A model generated the notes under the pieces. It was not told the DNA's origin, made no database searches, and saw only the letters and a list, made by a program, of their open reading frames with translations. From positions 3,994,497 through 4,058,496 of the forward strand of contig NC_049980.1 in NCBI RefSeq assembly GCF_000003815.2: DNA of 64,000 nucleotides, written 5' to 3'. Position numbers and translations under genes: made by a program. The stretch comes from Branchiostoma floridae. Taxonomy: Eukaryota > Chordata > Leptocardii > Amphioxiformes > Branchiostomatidae. Positions 39,701-48,700 of this stretch are shown here, piece by piece. Within the stretch, counting starts at the first letter, position 1. Each line of letters opens with the position of its first letter.

Positions 39701-42700
39701 TTCTACAAATTCTTGTTTTTTTTCTAACCAGATTCAACTCTTAAGAAATACAAGAATTTTTTTCTTCCTGGAAGATAAATTTTCTGTGAGGAAGCAAAAC
39801 AAGATAAACAACAAAAGGCATTTTAAGAAATACAAGAAAACAAATCTCAAATTTTCTTTAAAACTTGACAAGCAAAAATTTACTTGCCCCATGGACAAGC
39901 ACATTTTTCTAAGATTTCTTGGGGGCAGAATAATTTTCTTCCTGGAAGAAAAATTTTCTGTGAGGAAAACAAGATAAACAAGAAAAAGCATTTTTGGTAG
40001 TGTAAAGGTACGACTTGCTTGGTTACCTTAGGATATGTTGCTTTCAATCCATGTTTGGAACCAAAAGGGAGATTGATAATGCTAGCTGGAACTTACAATT
40101 AGGACGTATTAACAGGCTGGTCTGTACGTGATAACTCATGAAAGAAAACCAAGTGAAAAAATATCAGAGATACGACTTGCTTGGTTACCTTAGGAAGTGT
40201 TGCTTTCAATCCATGTTTGGAACCAAAAGGGAGATTGATAATGCTAGCTGGAACTTACATTCAGGACGTATTAACAGGCTGGCCTGTATGTGATAACTCA
40301 TGAAAGAAAACCAAGCGAATAAACGTCAGAGGTACGACTTGCTTGGTTACTTTAGGAAGTGTCGCTTTCAATTCATGTTTTGAGTAGAAAGCGAGATTGA
40401 TATGTTAGCCGGAACTTACATGTAGGGTGAGTTAACAGGCTGGTCTGTACGTGATAACTCATGAAAGAAAACCAAGCGAAAAAACGTCAGAGATACGACT
40501 TGCTTGGTTACCTTAGGAAGTGTTGCTTTCAATCCATGTTTGGAACCAAAAGGGAGATTGATAATGCTAGCTGGAACTTACAATTAGGACGTATTAACAG
40601 GCTGGTCTGTACGTGATAACTCATGAAAGAAAACCAAGCAAAAAAACGTCAGTGATACGACTCGTTGGTTACTTTTAGGAAGTGTCGCTTTCAATCCATG
40701 TTTTGAGTAGAAAGGGAGATTGATAATGCTAGCTGGAACTTACATTTAGGACATATTAACAGGCTGGTCTGTACGTGATAACTCATGAAAGAAAACCAAG
40801 CAAAAAAATGTCAGAAATACGACTTGCTTGGTTACCTTAGGATATGTCTCTTTCAATCCATGTTTTGAGCAGAAAGGGAGATTGATAATGCTAGCTGGAA
40901 CTTACATGTACATCTAGGACGTGTTAACAGGCTGGTGTGTATGACGTGATAACTCATGAAAGAAAACCAAGCGAATAAAAGTCAGTGGTCCGACTCGCTT
41001 GGTTACCTTAGGATATGTCGCTTTCAATCCATGTTTGGAACAGAAAGGGAGATTGATATGTTAGCCGGAACTCACATATAGGACGTGTTAACAGGCTGGT
41101 CTGTACGTGATAACTCATGAAAGAAAGCCAAGCGAATAAACGCCAGCGATACGACTTGCTTGGTTACTTCAGGAAGTGTCGCTTTCAATCCATGTTTGGA
41201 ACAGAAAGGGAGATTGATATGTTAGCTGGAACTTACATCTAGGGCGAGTTAATAGGCTGGTCAGTATGTGATAACTCATGAAAGAAAATAAGCGAATACA
41301 AGTTAGAGGCACGACTTGCTTGGTTACTTGTGTTTGTTTTCTGAAATAAGTAAACTATGTAAGTCCTGGATGGAATATTGAGTCGTTAGCTTGGATATTT
41401 GGTCTTTGTTATTGATAGCATTGATAACTCTTCTCCAGAGAAAGGAAGTCAGGCTACATTGTAAAACACTTTCAATGAGACATGCTTGTTGCATAGTAAA
41501 ACTGGTACTTCCAGGAGAAAGTATAGTAACTGTAGTATTGGTCCACTGTGTCCTGCTGCTGCAGTGGTCAGACACTCTGCAGCAGCAATCAGTCTTTCTA
41601 CAACTCTCTCCACTCTGTAAGTAAGTATCTGGGTCTTGAAAGAGAATTGATTTCTCTGAAGTTAGTTGAGACATGGAAAGAAACTCTCTTGCAGGTGGGG
41701 ATAAGCTACGGCATGTCCCCACGGCGCAAGTGGTAATGCAACCTCACTGCTGGGCCTTCTGGATCAAGTTCATGGATTCTTGGTACAGTTTTTGATACTA
41801 GGGTCGACCCCAGCTCAAACTTGTTGTAAGGGATTACATCTGTCATTTTGGACAACTAGGTTAAGTCAGTGGCCCTGTATAGGGGAGGGAGTTCTCTTCC
41901 GGAGCTGCGCAGAAAGTGCCCGGTGCCTACCCTTAGCCTCTTCATTGATAATGATTTTTTTTCCATGGGCAAATTTTGATCACAAAGGTCGAGATTTCTG
42001 CAAGAGGGACTGAAGCATGTATATTTTTAAAATCTTGCCAAAAATTGTGACCTTTGGCATGCTTTGACCTGTGGGTGACATTCATATTCAATTGGGAGAC
42101 AGACATGGACTGATCCATTAGGAGAGGGGGTGAAATCCTGACATCATGACAATCATCTGGCTGTAGCTCGTTAAAATGCCTGAGTTGAACTCTGGCTTTT
42201 TCAACCAAAACAAACCTGACAAATCCAGCTTTGCAGTGGGGGTAAAAACTTGAGGTTTGAAATGTAGGTAAATGTGTTTTTAAGTGATTGTTTGGCATGG
42301 CTTAACCATGTAGGGAATGGGCAATTCGGTTTAGCAGCCCCTCCCCTGTATGAGGGAACTTTAGAACTTAGCCAAAGAGTCAAACGTCAAAGAACCAAAC
42401 ACACTTATCGAGAATAGTAGAGGTGACCCGGTGTACATGTGCTAGGCCAAAACCAGAGCCATACGGGTAGCAAAGCTGCATTGCATTTACTATACCAACT
42501 ACTTTACCACAACTGCTGCTGACAAACATCCGTCTTGTATCAGCCACAAGGTGATTTACATCATTTGCCTGGACTCCAGGAAGAGTAGTGATGCATCAGT
42601 CACTTATGGAGATCTGCATCAAACCAAACCAACCAAACTAAACTAAACTGAGAATAACTGCTTAACCTTAAAGTTTGTAAGATTGGGATTGATAGCTTGA

Positions 42701-45700
42701 AACTTCCTCCAAAGAAAAAAATAACAACCGAGTATATTACTAAGAAGCTCCATCTTAAGATTGGAATTCCGTTTTTCCCATTTTGAAATGTGCTAATATT
42801 TTCAATATAAAAGCACTTGGTGCAAAGTCTTTACATATGATTGACAAGTATGATGCACAGTTGTGAAATATGATAATAACTTTCATGAATATTCATTTTG
42901 AAAATTTTCTTCCTGCAGGAATTCCTGCAGGAATTCCTGCAGGAAGCGTTTTTCCTGCAGGAATTCCTGCAGGAAGCGTTTTTCCTGCAGGAATGCTGCA
43001 GGCATTCCTGCAGAAATTCCTGCAGGAGAAAGGTAAATTCCTGCAGGAAGAATGTTTCCTGCAGGAATTTCTGCAGGAATGGCCTTATAATTCATATCTA
43101 AATCAATGACACTAAGATATGAGTGCTACACACCGGCAAAAAAGTATGCAACAAACGTTTTAGTAGTAGTTTCTCCTATTCATGCAACTTTTTCAACATA
43201 TACATTTACATTTTGTACTACAGTTAAATGTAGAGTATAATCACACCCCGCGCAACATTTCTACCCCCAGTTCAACCTGTATGACCTCACAAGCGCCATG
43301 TTCTTGTTGACTGTCGACGCATCAAAAGCCAGCCAATTTCTCAACAGTTATCATATATAATATCAATGTCACTAAATCCTTCAAAATTATGAGGTAGTCT
43401 GGCAACATTTTGGAAGCACGACGTGTGCCCGACTCGGGGTGGTCGTGGTCGCAAGTTTGAGTTTAATCCGATTAAATGTGAACGCATTTTTTTAATCCAA
43501 CAGAAAGCTTTAATCGGATTCCTCATTTAACTCACTTGTATTTTTTCATTTGAATGGGGTCCAAGTTGCCCATGACATGTTCAACAGTTGTGCCGACAGA
43601 GCCATTACGGCTGTTCACACATGGGTGTTTTCATCAAATGAAAACTGCTCTATTCGAATGCTCCTTCCATGCATGCAATGATATCTATTGTAAACGCAGT
43701 ACCAAGTTGAACGTGGCAAAGAATGAAAGCTCCTTGGTCAGGAACTTGAGATTTGTTTGATCTGGTTGGTCATATTTTGACCATCATAAGATTAACACTT
43801 GAATTTTTGTTCCAGAGAATATTTCATAAAGTTTAAAATTGGGCCTAAGAAAGCCAGGGGCTTGCTTCCTCTTGTTGAAAATTCAAGTAAGTATGCGCTA
43901 TTGTAATGCGGGTTCAAAGTAAGGTCAGCTATTGTTCTATAGATATGCAAAGGATGCTGGTGTCCAATTATCAATTATCAAAGGACTAATTATTCCCCAG
44001 GTCCAAACATCCTGGCTACCTGTAGTGCTGAGGACCTAAGGCCTTCAGAAAGAATCCTGGAACTTGGGGGTACACTATTACAAGAAATTACAGACTGAAG
44101 AATTACAGAATTTCAGAAACCTAAGTTCACTTTTACACTAATCTATTTAAATATGAAATGGTTAAACCTAAAGGGTAAATCAAGGTTGTCTTTGTCAATT
44201 TAAAGGTAAACTATGAATAATTTTTCTTGAAGTTTTGTGAAAATTTGATGGTAATTGTGGACTCCACTTATAATAAGGTAATAAATAGACTGCTCAAACC
44301 AAGGAGGTTTAATATAGGCATCATGGAATGAAGTCAGCACCTCTGTGCCTAATTTCCAATCCAGCTGTGCCTTGCTCAATTTGCCCTTCAAGCTGCGTTA
44401 CATTAAACAACTGCTCGCTATCAGACCCCCTTCTATCAGTAATGACCATGGTAAAATCAGACCCGAGTGCTCGAAAATAAAAGCTGGACTGCTTCTAGTT
44501 GGGGGGGCTACTTTCAAAGTTGGTCATTTGGTCGTTTGATACCACTGTTGCACAGTGACTATGACTGCTTCCCAAAAAACCTGGTGCAGGATGAAGACCC
44601 AAAAAAAGTTTGCTTTTGCCCAACTAGTGTAACAGTGGGTTCAAGTAGTTCCTACCATCCTTGCTAAGGAGCTCTGAGCTTTTGTGGCGACAGCGGTAGC
44701 GTACTGGATTTGTGATCCGGCTGCTGGTTTGAATCCTGGGAGTTGGGATGTTGTTTTTTCTGTTCTACTCGCCCCTCTGGTTGTTTCACTGGTTGCCACA
44801 CCAGATATCGAACCCTTTCTTGAGTGACAGATAAAGCTCCTTGGTTAATAACAAAGGACACAAAATATGCCGGGAAAGGAATATACACCGGTAAGCTTGT
44901 ACGGGCTAGACGAGTTCGGCTTTTTTTCGCCGCCCCAAAAAAAAAATCGCTTCAGAAAAAGGGATGCATGGTAATGTGACCTTTCCCACTGACACAGAAG
45001 AGGGTCTGCATGGGGGGTTCTTGGTAACGCTTAACGGTGAATTCAGGAGGCCCGGTAATGCTTAACGGTAAATTCAGAAGGTCTGGTAACGCTTAACGGT
45101 AAATTCAGGAGGGGTTACAAAGCATGACAGTAAACATTGACGTTCGTTCCTCTTTGTACGGCGCTAAACTAGGTTACCTCGATNNNNNNNNNNNNNNNNN
45201 NNNNNNNNNNNNNNNNNNNNNNNNNNNNNNNNNNNNNNNNNNNNNNNNNNNNNNNNNNNNNNNNNNNNNNNNNNNNNNNNNNNGGGACTATCTTGTTATT
45301 TTCAAGAGGACGTTTCTTTTGTTGTTGTATAAAGTACACTAAACAATAAAGTGACACTCATCCTCTATCTTATTCAAGTTACAGTATTGGCAAATTCTTT
45401 GTTCCAGAGGAATGCGGTTATGTCGGCCTTCTGGCTTATAATGAATCATACTGGTAAACAGCTTCATAGCGGGCTTCAAGTTTATTAATAGTCAAAAAGA
45501 TAATGGTTCTTTGGACCAGATAAAGCCCAGGTTATCAATAAGTTTGGTTATCAAAAAGTTTGTTGTTATTTTGTGGGCCTTTCTGCTTTTCAACGCCTGG
45601 CTCTATAGTACAAAAATTGCTTGTATTTGCAAGATACTCCAGGACCCCAAATTTTACATATCAATACCCTCCGTGTTGGCAAACTTTCCTGGTTGATTTT

Positions 45701-48700
45701 GAAGAGTAGAAGGCCTGTGGTATATATTTTGATGTGATACTGATAGCCATTCTGGAATGGTAGCTTTATTCTGGCTATCAGTATCAGCCTTCAAACCCAT
45801 CATCAGGAACTTTTTGTCTGAAACCAAGATAAAAGCCCCTTGCTTAAACAAGAGACCTAAGGTAGCCAAGACAAGAGTAAAAGATTACCAATTGAAAGGC
45901 AAATAGTAAAAAATTATATCTATTCCAAGGTTGCTGTAAAACCTAGGTTAGGTCAGTGAGATCAGAGAATTCTAAACTCCTTGGTGATCTACAAGGTAGT
46001 TAAACCTCTTTGGGTAAACTTTAGTCTTCTATGCAGTGTTAAATACTGACCTGTTCTATACACCAGTGGAGGCACTGAATAAGGCAGCTACCATTCACTT
46101 CAGTCTCTAATTACCTGTCATTATAAATCAATACACGCATTGTTGTTGCTGGCTTTAAACACCTTCATGTAGGTGCAAAGGAGATTATATAATGACTTCT
46201 CTAAAGATAGGTGAGAAAGGGGAGGGGAGGTGATAATATCACACTCTTGTGATAAAAAGGCCTTTGTCCCAATCTCAAGGATTTTAGAGCATGTAAAGAG
46301 TTCCAGATGAGGACAGGGTGTTGTTCTGATTGATCAATGTTCTGTGATCTGATCTGATCTGGTGACGGTTGATTATTATTTTCTATTGGGCACTTAGAAC
46401 TTCATTAAACACAGCTGTCCAGTAGGTATCAAAAACCTAATAAATAAGATTCATTTAGCACCAGTGTTTAATGAATTTCTAGGTGTCCACGCACCCGGCT
46501 CGGGACACTTCTAATATTGTGTTACAGTGTCATAACCAACATAAAATATGACTGGTGAATGCCACCTGGCTATATGCTAATAAAGGATCAATGTTTTACC
46601 CTGAGGGGTGCATCATGAGATAAAGCCGCCAGTGGTTGGTTTCTATAACCCAAACACCAGCTATCAGCATGGCAAACAAGGCGGTTCATGTCATCTACTT
46701 TTCCACCAACTGAATGTATCATTTGATTTACTACAGTTTAGAATTCAGTAAATAGTTACTGGAAGTTCCGAAAATAATTTCATCAGGTTGGCACTGATAA
46801 TAGGATAAAGGTTTTTACACAACATGTAACTAAAAGTACTGTACTTTCATTGTACAGTACTTTTCTTATGGACTCCAATGATTATCCTATTAGGGCACCC
46901 TACCCTTACAGTACATGTGCAATTTACAATAATTGAATTTATACTTTTAAGGGAAGCTTAGGCCTGTCATGAAATTTATGAATTTTGTGTTTATGTTCCT
47001 GACTTGCACCTACATGTACAATCAAATTGGCTTAGATACTAATAAACCCTAAGTGGTGATGTTAAAGAATTAAAGAAAAAAATGAAAGAAGTAACCATGC
47101 CCAAGCTTCTGTACTTCTGAAAAATATGAGTAGCCATTGAAGGAAATGCATTTTCTTGAAGTGAAGTTCATTCATAGGTCAGTTATTTCTAATGCCAGGC
47201 ATCTCCAGCAACAGTCAATAAAACTAGGAAAACAAAACAATAAAAAATGCCTCCATTATATATCTGTTTTATATACATAGTTAAAGTCAAGTCTGAAACA
47301 TCTAATGAAATCTAATGCATTGTTTAACAGTTTCAAAACAAAATTAAATGCATAAAGAATGCTTCCTGTCATTGTCAAGGCCATTCCTGCAGAAATTCCT
47401 GCAGGAAACATTCTTCCTGCAGGAATTTACCTTTCTCCTGCAGGAATTTCTGCAGGAATGCCTGCAGCATTCCTGCAGGAAAAACGCTTCCTGCAGGAAT
47501 TCCTGCAGGAAAAACGCTTCCTGCAGGAATTCCTGCAGGAATTCCTGCAGGAAGAAAATTTTCAAAATGAATATTCATGAAAGTTATTATCATATTTCAC
47601 AACTGTACATCATACTTGTCAATCATATGTAAAGAGTTTGCACCAAGTGCTTTTATATTGAAAATATTAGCACATTTCAAAATGGGAAAAACGGAATTCC
47701 AATCTTAAGATGGAGCTTCTTTACTGTTACAGTATAAGACATGACTCTGAAGAAAGTACATGTATTTACACCATGCATCATGATTTTACTTTGTCCTTGG
47801 AGAAAAAGGCAAGACTCGTTCACTATCACACATGATCTATGGAACTGCCTGTTGAGTTTGACATGTGCAAGATAAGCTAACACGACTCTAACATATAAAA
47901 TACACACCTGCTGGGTCTGCAAACAGATTGTATTATCTACAATGTAAATGGATGACTTACTTACAGTGCAAGTAAATCAAATTCTAGTTCTATGTTCACA
48001 TGTAATTGTATATCATTATGTTACACAACCACTTGACTGTTAAGGAGCACATACCACTTCAGTTTCTTCAGTTTGGTAAGTTTCGATTTTTGCGTTGATC
48101 CGCTTATTGATTGCTTTTTGCAGGTGTTCATCTGACTTTGTGATGCAAGTTGCACAGCCCATTTTTGAATATCAATCAGCCCAAAACATGCTGCCCTTGA
48201 CATGGAACTGTGAAAGATATTGCGATCGTTCTTCAGTGTCAAAAAGTTTGAGACACAATCAGAAATCTGATAAAACTTTCGTTCTCTCTTGAGTTGCAAA
48301 GTTGCTCAAGGCAACATATCCTTCAACGCAGTACCCCCATTTTATGTCCCTTCTGATTCTGAAAGACAAGTACAGCTCCAACCATGCAGGATACCTTTCA
48401 CGGATTTGACCTGGGGTCTCCTAGTTGCCAATTATTCGGAATCAGTAGCTGTGAGGCTGCCACCAGTTTAAGAAAATGCAGTCCAGGTATAGGATACAGG
48501 ATAGAGATACAACAGAATTTTTACAACGCTTCAGAAAGACAAATAAGTTCCAAACAGGCTGCCCTTCCCTGGATTTGAACTAGAGTCTCCCAGTTACAAA
48601 CTAATTGGAAGTAGCTTCAACTGTAAGTCTGCCACCAGTTGTGTGATAAAATGTGTGATAAAGATACGACTGAACCATTATGCTGCACAATTACATGTAC

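Larger units (their letters stand above)
42738..47725. mobile_element. 5-kb transposon-like element with 345-bp minisatellite-bearing inverted termini
   Basis: Left terminus 42742-43086 and right terminus 47377-47721 are equal-length (345 bp) inverted copies at about 99% identity (I noted two substitutions). Outermost bases AAGAAGCTCCATCTTAAG. Each has about 160 bp of unique sequence, then about 185 bp of GAATTCCTGCAG-type repeats. A candidate 4-bp target duplication TACT flanks them (42738-42741, 47722-47725). The 4.29-kb interior has no recognisable transposase, contains a SINE fragment and a 100-N gap, and is AT-rich. Class unknown; 4-bp duplications occur in Sola, Chapaev and some Academ elements, but the ends alone do not decide. 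Two independent inverted insertions are the main alternative. Confidence 0.7.

Noticed and set aside
39687-39991. Overlapping frames on both strands (FFLEDKFSVRK-type)
   Set aside because: Lie wholly within a MITE made of short direct and inverted A/T-rich words.
42870-43109. Open frames with LQEFLQEF-type proteins (also at 47344-47632)
   Set aside because: They are open in all frames because the CTGCAG/GAATTC minisatellite lacks stops; the same peptide appears on both strands. No gene.
46832-46864. MicroRNA precursor hairpin
   Set aside because: Perfect 13-bp stem with 7-base loop is too short for a pre-miRNA and lacks a flanking lower stem.
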